Below, piece by piece: positions 43,260 to 51,779 of a stretch of DNA of 64,000 nucleotides. Below the pieces are notes generated by a model that was given only the letters and a program-made list of their open reading frames with translations, was not told the origin of the DNA and made no database searches. Position 1 is the first letter of the stretch, and each line of letters starts with the position of its first letter. The DNA is taken from assembly GCA_017481945.1 (NCBI GenBank), contig JAFUOJ010000020.1, positions 45,456 through 109,455 of the forward strand, given 5' to 3'. This DNA comes from Parabacteroides sp. Lineage in GTDB: Bacteria > Bacteroidota > Bacteroidia > Bacteroidales > Tannerellaceae. Made by a program: the position numbers and the translations under genes.

Positions 43260-44417
43260 ATGTTGATGAATATGAAGACTAAAGTATTACTTTTAGCTTT
43301 GTTGTCAGGTTTCATGTTCTCTGCGACTGCGCAGGAATTTAAACCGCAGGTTGGGTTTAGTAATGAAGCAGGTTATAAGACTAACTTCAAGAAGAACAAA
43401 GCTGGTGACAATTGGTTTATTTCTATTGCTGGAGGTGCAAGCGTATTGTTCGGTGATCAGAATAGTGAAGCTGATTTCAAAAACCGTTTAAACTTTGCTC
43501 CGCAATTATCTGCTGGTAAGTGGTTCAATCCATATTTGGCTATGCGTCTTCAGTTGAATGGCGGTGTATTGCATGGTTTTGTTGGTGATAACGCTCAGAT
43601 TATGCAGCATAATAAATATGCAGCTGCTCATTTAGATTTGTTATGGGATGTAACTAACTTCTGGGGACGTTATAATGAAAAGAGAGTGTTCCGTTTGATT
43701 CCTTGGGTCGGTCTTGGTTACGCACAGCGTTTCAAAACTACCGAATCTGCTGAATATTCAAGAACAGAATCTCCGACAGTTAACTTCGGTATCTTGACTG
43801 CTTTCCGTTTGAGCAAACGTGTCGATTTGAACGTAGAACTTCAGGGTTCTTTGTTGAATGAAGAATTCAACCGTGTTTCAATGAGTCACTTGTGTGATGG
43901 TATTGCTCAGTTGAGCGCAGGTTTGACCTTCAAATTGGGTAAGACTGATTTCGAAGTATTGGAACCGATGGATTACGCATTGTTGAACGACTTGAACGGC
44001 CAGATCAACAAACTACGTGCAGAAAACGAAGAGTTGAGCAAGCGTCCGGCTTCTTGTCCTGAATGCGAAGAGGTTGTAAACAATGTAGTAAACAACTATG
44101 TAGACAATGTAGTTTACTTCCGTTTGAACAGCTCTAAGATCGATAAGAATCAACAGATCAACATCTACAACACTGCAGAATTCATGAAGCAGACTAATTC
44201 TCCGATCAAGGTGATTGGTTATGCTGACAAGAAGACAGGTAAAGCTGATTACAATATGCAGTTGTCTGAAAAACGTGCTAGAGCCGTTGCTAAAGAATTG
44301 ATCGAAAAATATGGTATCTCTTCTAACCAGATCACTATTGAATGGAGAGGCTGTGAAGAACAACCATATAGCGAAAACAACTGGAACCGTGTTGTTATTA
44401 TGTCGGCTAATAAATAA
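43260..44417 (+). CDS. OmpA-family outer-membrane protein
   Basis: A 385-residue protein. Signal peptide ends FMFSATAQ (start may be any of the ATGs at 43260, 43266 or 43272). Residues of about 45-235 form an eight-stranded-type barrel with aromatic strand ends (FISIAGGASVLFGD, YLAMRLQLNGGVLHG). A linker with PASCPECEEVVNN (Cys pair) follows. The C-terminal OmpA/MotB peptidoglycan-binding domain includes YFRLNSSKIDKNQQINIYNTA, VIGYADKKTGKADYNMQLSEKRA and VAKELIEKYGI. Links the outer membrane to peptidoglycan. Own strong promoter and terminator. Confidence 0.9.
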   Translation: MLMNMKTKVLLLALLSGFMFSATAQEFKPQVGFSNEAGYKTNFKKNKAGDNWFISIAGGASVLFGDQNSEADFKNRLNFAPQLSAGKWFNPYLAMRLQLNGGVLHGFVGDNAQIMQHNKYAAAHLDLLWDVTNFWGRYNEKRVFRLIPWVGLGYAQRFKTTESAEYSRTESPTVNFGILTAFRLSKRVDLNVELQGSLLNEEFNRVSMSHLCDGIAQLSAGLTFKLGKTDFEVLEPMDYALLNDLNGQINKLRAENEELSKRPASCPECEEVVNNVVNNYVDNVVYFRLNSSKIDKNQQINIYNTAEFMKQTNSPIKVIGYADKKTGKADYNMQLSEKRARAVAKELIEKYGISSNQITIEWRGCEEQPYSENNWNRVVIMSANK

Positions 44418-44446
44418 TTGATTTTATTTAATTATAATCTATAAAG

Positions 44447-44475
44447 GGCTGCACAATTTTAGTGCAGCCTTTTTT
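44447..44475 (+). terminator. Terminator of the OmpA-family gene
   Basis: GGCTGCAC (44447-44454) pairs with GTGCAGCC (44462-44469), followed by TTTTTT. Confidence 0.85.
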
Positions 44476-44492
44476 ATGCCATAAATAATACT

Positions 44493-44500
44493 TACCTTTG
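44493..44500 (+). promoter_or_regulatory. -7 element of the sugar-phosphate transferase gene
   Basis: TACCTTTG matches TAnnTTTG. The formal GTG start at 44500 falls in this box, so the ATG at 44521 is the real start. Confidence 0.55.
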
Positions 44501-44520
44501 TGAGGTTTTTAAGTCTTATT

Positions 44521-45918
44521 ATGGAATTAAACAAGAAACATGGTTACCTCATTCAATGGTTGATTGGTATAGGAGATTTGGTTGTGCTGAATTTCCTATT
44601 CTTTTTGGTTTATCATCTATTGGATCCGTTTTATACATCTGCTATTGCTGGTAGCTTGCGTGAGGTCGTCTTATTATTAAACTTTTGTTATTTCTTTTCT
44701 CTATACTTTGTACCGTTTCGGTTGCACATGGCTATCGTTTTTATTGACAAGATTGTACAACGAGCCTTATTGTTAGTAACTGTTCTCTTCTCCCTTTTTG
44801 CCATCTGTTTGATATTTTTGAATATAGGGGATGCTTTAGCTACATTCTTAGTCGTTTATTATGGAATAAGTATTGTGTTCTTCTCTTTATGGCGTGTATT
44901 TGTACGTATGTCGTTGAAGATGTACCGCCGCCGGGGATATAATTTCAAACGAGTGATTATAGTCGGGGCCGGGAAGAATGGTATGGAGCTTTATAGAGTC
45001 TTGAATGATGACCTTGCCTATGGCTTTAATGTCTTAGGTTTCTTTGATGACAACTTAGCGTTGAAGTCGGTACTCCCGAACTATTTAGGCATGACCCATG
45101 AAGTGGAGAGCTATGCTTTGGCAAACGATGTGGATGAAATCTACTGTACATTGCCCAGCGCGAATGATGAAAAGATTGTCCGTATCCTGAATTTTGCCGA
45201 GAAGCACATGATTCGCTTCTACATTATACCGGAGTTCTATCGAAACCTGAAGAAGAGCTTGGTGATGGAGATGATAGAATCAGTTCCCCTCTTGACTGTT
45301 CGTCGTGAACCTTTACAGGCGCTCTATAATCGGGCTTTGAAACGAACCTTTGACATTATCTTCTCTCTATTAGTATTAGTCACTGTCTTTCCTATATTAT
45401 ATATAGTAATTGGAATCTTGATTAAGATGACCTCTCCCGGTCCTATTTTGTTCAAGCAGAGGCGAACCGGATTGTATGGGCAAGAATTTAAATGTTATAA
45501 GTTCCGGACGATGAAGGTCAATGCGGAAGCTGATTCTCTACAAGCCGTGAAAGACGATCCTCGTAAGACGAAGATCGGGGACTTCCTCCGCCGGACAAAC
45601 TTAGATGAATTCCCGCAGTTTATTAATGTCTTTGTGGGGAATATGTCTGTAGTCGGTCCCCGTCCTCACATGCTGAAGCATACGGAGCAATATTCTGCTT
45701 TAATTGACAAGTATATGGTACGTCACTTGGTGAAACCCGGAGTGACCGGTTGGGCACAGGTGACCGGCTATCGAGGCGAGACCAAGACATTGGAGCAGAT
45801 GGAAGGTCGTGTGAAACGAGATGTATGGTACATAGAGAACTGGTCCTTCTTTTTGGACTTGAAGATCATTGTTGTGACCGTTTTGAATATGTTTAAAGGC
45901 GAAAAGAACGCCTATTGA
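44521..45918 (+). CDS. Polyprenyl-phosphate sugar-phosphate transferase (WcaJ-like)
   Basis: 465 residues from ATG 44521. Four N-terminal membrane helices (LVVLNFLFFLVYHLL, VVLLLNFCYFFSLYF, ALLLVTVLFSLFAICLIF, TFLVVYYGISIVFFSLW), a Rossmann-like CoA-binding fold (FKRVIIVGAGKNGMELY), another helix (IIFSLLVLVTVFPILYIVIG), then the catalytic bacterial sugar transferase domain (GPILFKQRRTGLYGQEFKCY, FRTMKVNAEAD, LRRTNLDEFPQFINVFVGNM, SVVGPRPHML, KPGVTGWAQVTGYRGET). It starts capsule or exopolysaccharide repeats by transferring a sugar phosphate to undecaprenyl phosphate. Confidence 0.9.
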   Translation: MELNKKHGYLIQWLIGIGDLVVLNFLFFLVYHLLDPFYTSAIAGSLREVVLLLNFCYFFSLYFVPFRLHMAIVFIDKIVQRALLLVTVLFSLFAICLIFLNIGDALATFLVVYYGISIVFFSLWRVFVRMSLKMYRRRGYNFKRVIIVGAGKNGMELYRVLNDDLAYGFNVLGFFDDNLALKSVLPNYLGMTHEVESYALANDVDEIYCTLPSANDEKIVRILNFAEKHMIRFYIIPEFYRNLKKSLVMEMIESVPLLTVRREPLQALYNRALKRTFDIIFSLLVLVTVFPILYIVIGILIKMTSPGPILFKQRRTGLYGQEFKCYKFRTMKVNAEADSLQAVKDDPRKTKIGDFLRRTNLDEFPQFINVFVGNMSVVGPRPHMLKHTEQYSALIDKYMVRHLVKPGVTGWAQVTGYRGETKTLEQMEGRVKRDVWYIENWSFFLDLKIIVVTVLNMFKGEKNAY

Positions 45919-45973
45919 GGTAGATTTATGCACACTTTTTTGTAAAATGTGTAATAGTAATCTATTTTTATCT

Positions 45974-45981
45974 TATCTTTG
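45974..45981 (+). promoter_or_regulatory. -7 element of ruvX
   Basis: TATCTTTG, exact TAnnTTTG match, 7 bp before the ATG at 45989, so the mRNA is almost leaderless. The longer frame from 45947 would contain the promoter. Confidence 0.55.
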
Positions 45982-45988
45982 TCCCCCG

Positions 45989-46411
45989 ATGGGAAGAATT
46001 ATAGCAATAGATTATGGTCGGAAACGTACCGGGTTGGCTGTGACAGACCCTTTGCAGATGATTGCGAACGGACTGGCAACAGTACCCAGTTGCGACTTGA
46101 CAAAGTATCTCACCGATTATGTCTCTCGCGAGTCGGTAGACCGGATTGTTGTGGGACAACCGAAACAGATGAATAATGAGCCTTCGGAAAACATGAAATA
46201 TGTAGAAGCCTTCGTGACCCATTTGAAGCGAACACTCCCTCAGATTCCGGTGGAGTACTATGATGAACGGTTTACATCTGTTTTGGCACATAAAGCCATG
46301 TTGGACGGAGGACTTAAGAAGAAGAAGAGACAAGAGAAAGGCTTAGTCGATGAGATAAGTGCCGTGATTATTTTACAATCCTATTTAGAGAATAAAAAAT
46401 ATCAACTATAA
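45989..46411 (+). CDS. ruvX: RuvX/YqgF-type nuclease
   Basis: 140 residues from ATG 45989 ([20 protein letters not shown]). RNase H-like fold with the first catalytic Asp in [10 protein letters not shown], then [31 protein letters not shown] and [14 protein letters not shown] (final Asp). The family (RuvX) acts on 5' pre-16S rRNA processing and/or Holliday junctions. Followed after 4 bp by the deformylase gene, so the two are an operon. Confidence 0.9.
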   Translation: MGRIIAIDYGRKRTGLAVTDPLQMIANGLATVPSCDLTKYLTDYVSRESVDRIVVGQPKQMNNEPSENMKYVEAFVTHLKRTLPQIPVEYYDERFTSVLAHKAMLDGGLKKKKRQEKGLVDEISAVIILQSYLENKKYQL

Positions 46412-46415
46412 AGTT

Positions 46416-46973
46416 ATGATTTTACCTGTATATTTATATGGACAACCGGTCTTGAGAAAAGAGGCTCAGACCGTTCCGGCAGACTATCCGGAACTGAAAC
46501 AGTTAGTTGCTAACATGTATGAGACAATGTATCATGCAGACGGTATCGGATTAGCAGCTCCTCAGGTCGGTTTGTCTCTACAACTTTTAGTAATTGACGC
46601 CAGTGTGATGGGAGATGACTTCCCGGAATGCAAGGACTTCAAACGTACTATGATCAATCCCGTTTTCTTGGAACGCAGCGAAGAGGAGGTCTCTATGGAA
46701 GAGGGCTGTCTTAGTCTTCCCGGTGTGCATGAGAAGGTCTCTCGTTCAGTGAAGATTCGTATCAAGTATCAAGATGAGGATTTTCAGGAACACGAAGAGG
46801 TGATTGACGGGTTTGCCGCTCGTGTCGTACAGCACGAATGCGAACATTTAGCAGGACACGTATTTATCGACAATATTTCAGGTATCCGCCGCCAACTGAA
46901 TAAAGGCAAGTTGAACAGCATTATAAAAGGAACAGCTCGTTGCTCTTATAAAGCGAAGGCGGTAGGAAAATAA
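46416..46973 (+). CDS. def: Peptide deformylase
   Basis: A 185-residue metalloprotease with all three motifs: [20 protein letters not shown] (metal Cys), and [14 protein letters not shown] (HExxH variant HECEH with catalytic Glu). It removes the formyl group from nascent proteins. Residue count and motifs are normal. Tightly linked to ruvX upstream, with the carboxyltransferase gene 11 bp downstream. Confidence 0.95.
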   Translation: MILPVYLYGQPVLRKEAQTVPADYPELKQLVANMYETMYHADGIGLAAPQVGLSLQLLVIDASVMGDDFPECKDFKRTMINPVFLERSEEEVSMEEGCLSLPGVHEKVSRSVKIRIKYQDEDFQEHEEVIDGFAARVVQHECEHLAGHVFIDNISGIRRQLNKGKLNSIIKGTARCSYKAKAVGK

Positions 46974-46984
46974 AACATAAGAAT

Positions 46985-48532
46985 ATGACAGATTTAAGTA
47001 AGAACATTCAGGCCCTCAGGGAAAAGAAAGCCGTTGTTGAAATGGGTGGCGGCGAGAAGGCTATCGAAAAGCAGATTGCGATGGGTAAATTGACTGCCCG
47101 TGATCGTATTCTATCCTTGTTGGACAAAAACTCTTTCCACGAATATGACCTGTTCGTAAAACATGACGGTCGTGATTTCGGTATGGACAAGAAAGATCTA
47201 CCAGGGGATGGTGTTGTGACAGGTACAGGTACTATTTTCGGAGCACCGGTTTGTATCTATGCACAGGACTTTACCGTAGCAGGTGGTTCATTAGGTTTGC
47301 AACATGCCCGCAAGATCACTAAGATCATGGACCATGCTTTGAAGATGAAATGTCCGATTATCGGTATCAATGACTCTGGTGGTGCACGTATTCAGGAAGG
47401 AGTAGGCGCATTAGCAGGATATGGAGAAATTTTCTATCGTAATACCATTGCTTCAGGAGTTATCCCTCAGATCTCTTTGATTTTGGGACCTTGTGCTGGT
47501 GGTGCTGTTTATTCTCCTGCTTTGACTGACTTTGTGTTCGTTGTAGAAAATATCTCTAAGATGTTTATCACTGGTCCGAACGTAATCAAGACTGTATTGG
47601 GTGAAGACATCTCTATGGAAGACTTGGGCGGTGCTCGTGTTCATGCTGAAACAACTGGTAACGCACACTTCTACGCATTGAGCGAACAGGAATGTTTTGA
47701 ACAGGTAAAACGTTTGATTACTTTCATTCCTTGGAATAACGAACACCGTGCAAAATCTTTCGAACCGAAAGAGCCTTGTACAAACTTGAATATCGAAAAC
47801 GTTGTTCCGGTAGATCCAAAGCAACCGTATGACGTACGTGACGTGATCAGATGTATTGCTGATGATTCAGATTTCTTGGAAATTCAGGAAATGTGGGCTG
47901 CAAACATCGTGATCGGTTTTGGTCGTATGGGTGGTGAGACAGTCGGCTTCGTAGCGAACCAACCGATGGTATTGGCTGGAGTATTGGATTGCGACAGTGC
48001 CGATAAGGCAGCTCGTTTCATCCGCTTCTGTGACTCTTTCAATATTCCTATCATCACTTTGGAAGATATGCCGGGCTATTTGCCGGGTGTAGACCAGGAA
48101 CACGCCGGAGTGATCCGCCACGGTGCAAAAGTGTTGTATGCATATTCTGAAGCAACTGTGCCAAAGATTACCGTAATCTTACGTAAGGCATACGGCGGAG
48201 GGTATATTGCTATGAACTCTCGTCACTTGGGAGCTGACTTCATGTTCGCTTGGCCGACAGCTGAAATCGCTGTAATGGGACCGGAAGGAGCTGCTAACAT
48301 CATCTTCCGTAAGGAGATTATGGAGGCAGAAGACCAAGACGCAATGCGTCAGGAAAAGGTAAAAGAGTACATCGAAAAGTTCGCCAACCCATACGTGGCT
48401 GCTTCTCGTGGTTTCATCGATTCAGTAATCGAACCGAAAGAAACACGTGCTCTATTGCTTCACGCTTTGAAACTTTCTGTATTGAAAGAAGAATACAGAC
48501 CTGCTAAGAAGCACGGTTTACCTCCGTTCTAA
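46985..48532 (+). CDS. Acyl-CoA carboxyltransferase (propionyl/methylmalonyl-CoA type)
   Basis: A 515-residue carboxyltransferase of the PccB/MmdA family: GKLTARDRILSLLDKNSFHE, INDSGGARIQEGVGALAGYG (acyl-CoA oxyanion hole region), LGPCAGGAVYSPALTDFVF, FCDSFNIPIITLEDMPGYLPG, AYGGGYIAMNSRHLGADF, MGPEGAANIIF. The biotin carrier follows 27 bp downstream. Without a biotin carboxylase or the sodium-pump beta subunit nearby, the choice between propionyl-CoA carboxylase and methylmalonyl-CoA decarboxylase alpha cannot be made. Both are central to propionate formation in this group. Confidence 0.88.
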   Translation: MTDLSKNIQALREKKAVVEMGGGEKAIEKQIAMGKLTARDRILSLLDKNSFHEYDLFVKHDGRDFGMDKKDLPGDGVVTGTGTIFGAPVCIYAQDFTVAGGSLGLQHARKITKIMDHALKMKCPIIGINDSGGARIQEGVGALAGYGEIFYRNTIASGVIPQISLILGPCAGGAVYSPALTDFVFVVENISKMFITGPNVIKTVLGEDISMEDLGGARVHAETTGNAHFYALSEQECFEQVKRLITFIPWNNEHRAKSFEPKEPCTNLNIENVVPVDPKQPYDVRDVIRCIADDSDFLEIQEMWAANIVIGFGRMGGETVGFVANQPMVLAGVLDCDSADKAARFIRFCDSFNIPIITLEDMPGYLPGVDQEHAGVIRHGAKVLYAYSEATVPKITVILRKAYGGGYIAMNSRHLGADFMFAWPTAEIAVMGPEGAANIIFRKEIMEAEDQDAMRQEKVKEYIEKFANPYVAASRGFIDSVIEPKETRALLLHALKLSVLKEEYRPAKKHGLPPF

Positions 48533-48559
48533 TTGCAACTGCTGTAAATACGTTTGAAT

Positions 48560-48886
48560 ATGGAAAAGAAAGAGAACGAATTAGTAGATTTTGTGGTAAC
48601 CGCCCGTAAGTATAAGACGACGCTTACTACAAAATATAAGAACCGTAAAGTATGGCAAAAGCCCTTCATCGGTGATGTGATTTCTCATCTTCCCGGAACC
48701 ATCGTGAAGTTGGAAGTACAACCCGGTCAGGAGGTGAAAGCAGGAGATCTTCTGTTGATCCATCAGGCGATGAAGATGTACAATCGTGTTGTTGCTCCTG
48801 TTAATGGAACAGTGGCAGAACTGAACGTAACGGAAGGAGAGCAGATACCGAAGGATCATTTGATGGTCAAGATTGAACCGAAGTAA
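48560..48886 (+). CDS. Biotin carboxyl carrier subunit
   Basis: 108 residues from ATG 48560 (a TTG two codons earlier is the formal start). The C-terminal biotinyl domain spans about residues 35-108: GDVISHLPGTIVKLEVQPG, DLLLIHQAMKMYNRVVAPVNG with the biotinylated Lys in AMKM, and LMVKIEP at the end. The N-terminal 34 residues probably dock to the carboxyltransferase encoded directly upstream. Followed by a strong terminator. Confidence 0.9.
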   Translation: MEKKENELVDFVVTARKYKTTLTTKYKNRKVWQKPFIGDVISHLPGTIVKLEVQPGQEVKAGDLLLIHQAMKMYNRVVAPVNGTVAELNVTEGEQIPKDHLMVKIEPK

Positions 48887-48911
48887 TAAAATTGTTCTTC
48901 TGATAATAAAG

Positions 48912-48953
48912 AAAAGCTTTCATTGGGATGTTAAACCCGATGAAAGCTTTTTG
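48912..48953 (+). terminator. Terminator after the biotin carrier gene
   Basis: AAAAGCTTTCATTGGG (48912-48927) pairs with CCCGATGAAAGCTTTT (48936-48951), then TGTGTTTT. The formal upstream start of the recombinase frame (48873) runs across this hairpin and is rejected. Confidence 0.85.
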
Positions 48954-49019
48954 TGTTTTAAGTTATTGTATATACTTGTATTTTGTTATTGTTCAACATA
49001 CATAAAAGACAACACGTAT

Positions 49020-49985
49020 ATGAAACGAGAACACAAAAGGAGAGAGACTCCCTTATCTCTTTGGGAGTACACCCAGCAGCGAGTCCGACTCAAGCAGCAG
49101 TTAGGGAAGGCCGGTACGGCAGAACTCTATCAAGTAACCGTCTGCCATTTCCTGAAATTTGTCGGGAACCCCCATTTCCCAATTCGGGAACTAAGCCGGA
49201 CATTGGTGACCGACTTTGTGACCTATCTGCAAAACAAGGGATTGGCGACCAATAGTATTAATACCTATCTGAGTAATTTGCGAGCTATCTACAACGCCGC
49301 TTACCAAGAGGAACTCCTGCACTACGCTCCCTATCCCTTTAAGCAGCTGAAGTTGCGTCGGGAGGTGACCGCGAAACGGGCAGTCCCTGTTGCAGACATT
49401 CAGAAGATGGCAACCCTCAAGTTGAGGAATAGCAAAGAGGAGCTGTCGCTCGATCTCTGCCTCTTCAGCTTTTTAGCCTGCGGAATGCCCTTTGTAGATA
49501 TGGCCTATCTGACTACCCGGAACATCCATAACAATGAATTGGTCTACCATCGGCACAAGACTGGTACACAGATTCGGTTGGAAATAACGACCGGCATGTG
49601 GCAACTCATTCGTAAGTATGCACCGACCGATGGGAAGCGTACCTACCTGTTTCCCATCCTGCCTGTGGAAAAGCCGACCTACCGGCAGTACAAAGCCTGT
49701 TTGGCTTCACATAATCGACGGCTGAAAGAGATCGGCAGTAAGTTACAGCTCTCTCAAAAGTTTACCTCCTATGTCCTGCGGCACAGTTGGGCATCTACCG
49801 CTTTACAGTGTAACGTTCCTGTGGCCGTAATCAGTCAGGCATTAGGGCATACCTCTGAAAAGACAACTCGTTGTTATTTGAGTGAACTGGACATCTCTGA
49901 ATTGGCGCAGGCTAACCGGAAGGTATCAGGCGTAATTAACTGTTTATTAGTCAAAAAGTGGAAGAGTAATAAACCTTATTTATGA
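49020..49985 (+). CDS. Tyrosine recombinase, probable DNA invertase
   Basis: 321 residues from ATG 49020. N-terminal SAM-like core-binding domain (LVTDFVTYLQNKGLATNSINTYLSNLRAI) and C-terminal catalytic domain: Lys180 in YHRHKTGTQ, Arg254-His255 in YVLRHSWAS, His277 in LGHTSEKTT and nucleophile Tyr286 in TRCYL. At the first catalytic Arg the protein has Cys154 (ACGMPFVDMAYL; codon TGC at 49479-49481, one transition from CGC). The stop codon lies inside the first copy of the CTTATTT-ATG-AAATAAG repeat. Close to the Bacteroidales Tsr-type invertases that flip adjacent promoters. The segment downstream is the obvious target. Cys154 raises doubt about activity. Confidence 0.85.
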   Translation: MKREHKRRETPLSLWEYTQQRVRLKQQLGKAGTAELYQVTVCHFLKFVGNPHFPIRELSRTLVTDFVTYLQNKGLATNSINTYLSNLRAIYNAAYQEELLHYAPYPFKQLKLRREVTAKRAVPVADIQKMATLKLRNSKEELSLDLCLFSFLACGMPFVDMAYLTTRNIHNNELVYHRHKTGTQIRLEITTGMWQLIRKYAPTDGKRTYLFPILPVEKPTYRQYKACLASHNRRLKEIGSKLQLSQKFTSYVLRHSWASTALQCNVPVAVISQALGHTSEKTTRCYLSELDISELAQANRKVSGVINCLLVKKWKSNKPYL

Positions 49986-49991
49986 AATAAG
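49975..49991 (+). repeat. Extra copy of the invertase core repeat at the recombinase stop
   Basis: CTTATTTATGAAATAAG, identical to the 17-bp core of the two 24-bp inverted repeats and a direct repeat of the copy at 49998-50014, 23 bp apart. It contains the recombinase TGA. Recombination using this copy would invert a slightly larger segment and leave the stop codon intact. Confidence 0.75.
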
Positions 49992-49996
49992 AAAAC

Positions 49997-50443
49997 ACTT
50001 ATTTATGAAATAAGGGAACTATGCTTATAATACGTTTGTTTTGATAGAGTTAACTATAAGAAACATAGTATATATAAAGAAAACATATCCTTATCCACCT
50101 GCAAAGAAAGTATAAAAATATTTAGGAATCAACTTTTTTTGTAATAAAATGAAGATGTTATCTAAAAAAGAGGACATCTCCCAGATAGGTTATTGTTTAA
50201 TTTTAAGAGTTTAGCATATTTATTCTTTAAATCTCTTGTTTTTAAACACACTTCGTCAACGTTTGTTCTCTCTTTAACATTCTATTGTAATTTATTGAGT
50301 TATTTTCTTCTTCTCCGTCCGAATGATAAAAAGTTTCCATACGTCCTATCAGGGATTTTTATGAGTAGATTTAAGTTAAATCTCCCTGATTTGCTTTTGT
50401 AGTTCTTTCAGAAATAGGCAGTTCCCTTATTTCATAAATAAGT
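49997..50443. repeat. Invertible segment bounded by perfect 24-bp inverted repeats
   Basis: The left repeat (49997-50020) is the exact reverse complement of the right repeat (50420-50443), with 399 bp between. Each repeat contains the quasi-palindrome CTTATTT-ATG-AAATAAG, a typical tyrosine-recombinase crossover core. The segment is AT-rich and holds no convincing gene. A -7-like TACGTTTG lies at 50031-50038 reading right, near the left repeat; after inversion it would read toward the recombinase. The recombinase gene ends at the left repeat and the HTH-repeat gene starts 25 bp after the right repeat. This is the layout of an ON/OFF promoter switch. Confidence 0.8.
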
Positions 50444-50467
50444 TTTACTCCCAAACATAACAATGAA

Positions 50468-51748
50468 ATGGGTAATAGGAGAGCTGAAAAACAAAAAAGA
50501 ACTACTGTACTAACTTCTAAATATGAGGAAGCTATTACTCTGTATGCGACTACGGATATGTCCAGCAAGCAAATTGCGGAACAGTGTCAGGTCAGTCTCT
50601 CCGCTTTTCGTATCTATTTGAGACGTCATTATCGTGATTTGGTATTGAAGCGTAATGGTCTCTCCCTTGACGGTATCGAACCCGAATCTGTGAAACTAAG
50701 AGAAAAAAGAGGGCAAACGAAGGCTGCTCATAAGAAGTATAAAGATGCCATTTTGGCCTGTGATGATGTCAACTATATCCAATATAATGTCTCTCAAATT
50801 GCTCATCTGTTCCATTTAGACGGTACAGCCTTAGGCAATCAGCTAAAACTCCACTATCCGGAAATTATCGAACGGCGTGAGAAACTTCGGAAACGTATGG
50901 GAATCCAAGACAACATCTCCCGCGGAGTACGCCAGGATTGTAAGGAAATCTATGCCCAAGCCATCGAACTGTTTCGCACGACACCCAAAAACCTGTTGCA
51001 GGTAGCTGAAGAGTGCAATGTCTCGGTAGGTGGGTTGAGCCAGCACCTTCGTTTTTACCATAAAGATATATGGAGGCAAAAGATTGGTGAACGGGAACAA
51101 GCGATAGGGCATCGCCGAAAAGGGGAGATGAATGGCTGTAGCCGGATTTGTGAACCGAAGCTTGAGACAAAAGAAAAATACAAAGAGGCTTTAGAGCTTT
51201 ATAGAAATACCTATTTGACTGTTTCTGAAATTCTCGATCGGACTGGAGTTTCTCCGGGTGGCTTCCGAAACTACCTCCGCCGTTGGAACCGAGACTTGAT
51301 GTTGGAACGCCGAGGGGGAACTCCGGCACAGCATGAGGATGGTTGTGGAACGGACTTGAGTCAGCAGAAACGCTTCCTCAAATCTACCGCCGGGAAATAT
51401 GCTGCTGCGATTGAAGATCTGAAAGTTAATCTCCGTCCGGTAACTCAAGTGGCGGCTCAGTTTGGGATTGATCCGGATATCTTTCGGTGTTACCTCTACA
51501 CCCATGAACCGGAAATTACGGCAAAGTTGGGACGTAAGAAGGCGGTAAACGGGCGGACAGTCTCTTGTCAGAGTGAAGCTAAATATGCAGAAGCAGTTCA
51601 TCTCTTCGAGACAACTACGGAGTCTTTGAAGAGTATTGCGCAACGCTTGGGTTTGGTCTACAACAGTTTGGGCGGATATGTCCGGCGAAGTACTCCGGAA
51701 TCGATACTGAAACACAAAGCGCTGTTAAAAGCAAAAGATATGAAATAA
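50468..51748 (+). CDS. Six-repeat helix-turn-helix protein, fimbrial regulator candidate
   Basis: A 426-residue basic protein built of six similar units of about 50 residues at 16-64, 88-138, 159-205, 235-283, 308-357 and 370-417. Each starts KYxxAIxLY, continues with a recogniser-like HTH (MSSKQIAEQCQVSLSAFRIY; TVSEILDRTGVSPGGFRNYL; SLKSIAQRLGLVYNSLGGYV) and ends LRRhxrDlxL. Linkers of 20-30 residues are charged. No catalytic or sensor domain. Such a string of HTHs suggests binding to an extended DNA site. It begins 25 bp after the invertible segment and 31 bp before the outer-membrane protein genes of the fimbrial cluster, so it is both a likely switched gene and a likely regulator of that cluster. 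Confidence 0.7.
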   Translation: MGNRRAEKQKRTTVLTSKYEEAITLYATTDMSSKQIAEQCQVSLSAFRIYLRRHYRDLVLKRNGLSLDGIEPESVKLREKRGQTKAAHKKYKDAILACDDVNYIQYNVSQIAHLFHLDGTALGNQLKLHYPEIIERREKLRKRMGIQDNISRGVRQDCKEIYAQAIELFRTTPKNLLQVAEECNVSVGGLSQHLRFYHKDIWRQKIGEREQAIGHRRKGEMNGCSRICEPKLETKEKYKEALELYRNTYLTVSEILDRTGVSPGGFRNYLRRWNRDLMLERRGGTPAQHEDGCGTDLSQQKRFLKSTAGKYAAAIEDLKVNLRPVTQVAAQFGIDPDIFRCYLYTHEPEITAKLGRKKAVNGRTVSCQSEAKYAEAVHLFETTTESLKSIAQRLGLVYNSLGGYVRRSTPESILKHKALLKAKDMK

Positions 51749-51779
51749 CAAAGAACAATAACTAACGAACTTAAAACAA

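Noticed and set aside
48873-49019. N-terminal extension of the tyrosine recombinase
   Set aside because: The extension runs through the terminator hairpin of the preceding operon; family members start near ATG 49020.
50193-50402. Open frame of 69 codons inside the invertible segment
   Set aside because: Composition is Phe/Leu-rich like random AT-rich sequence, there is no start context, and it would be disrupted functionally by inversion.
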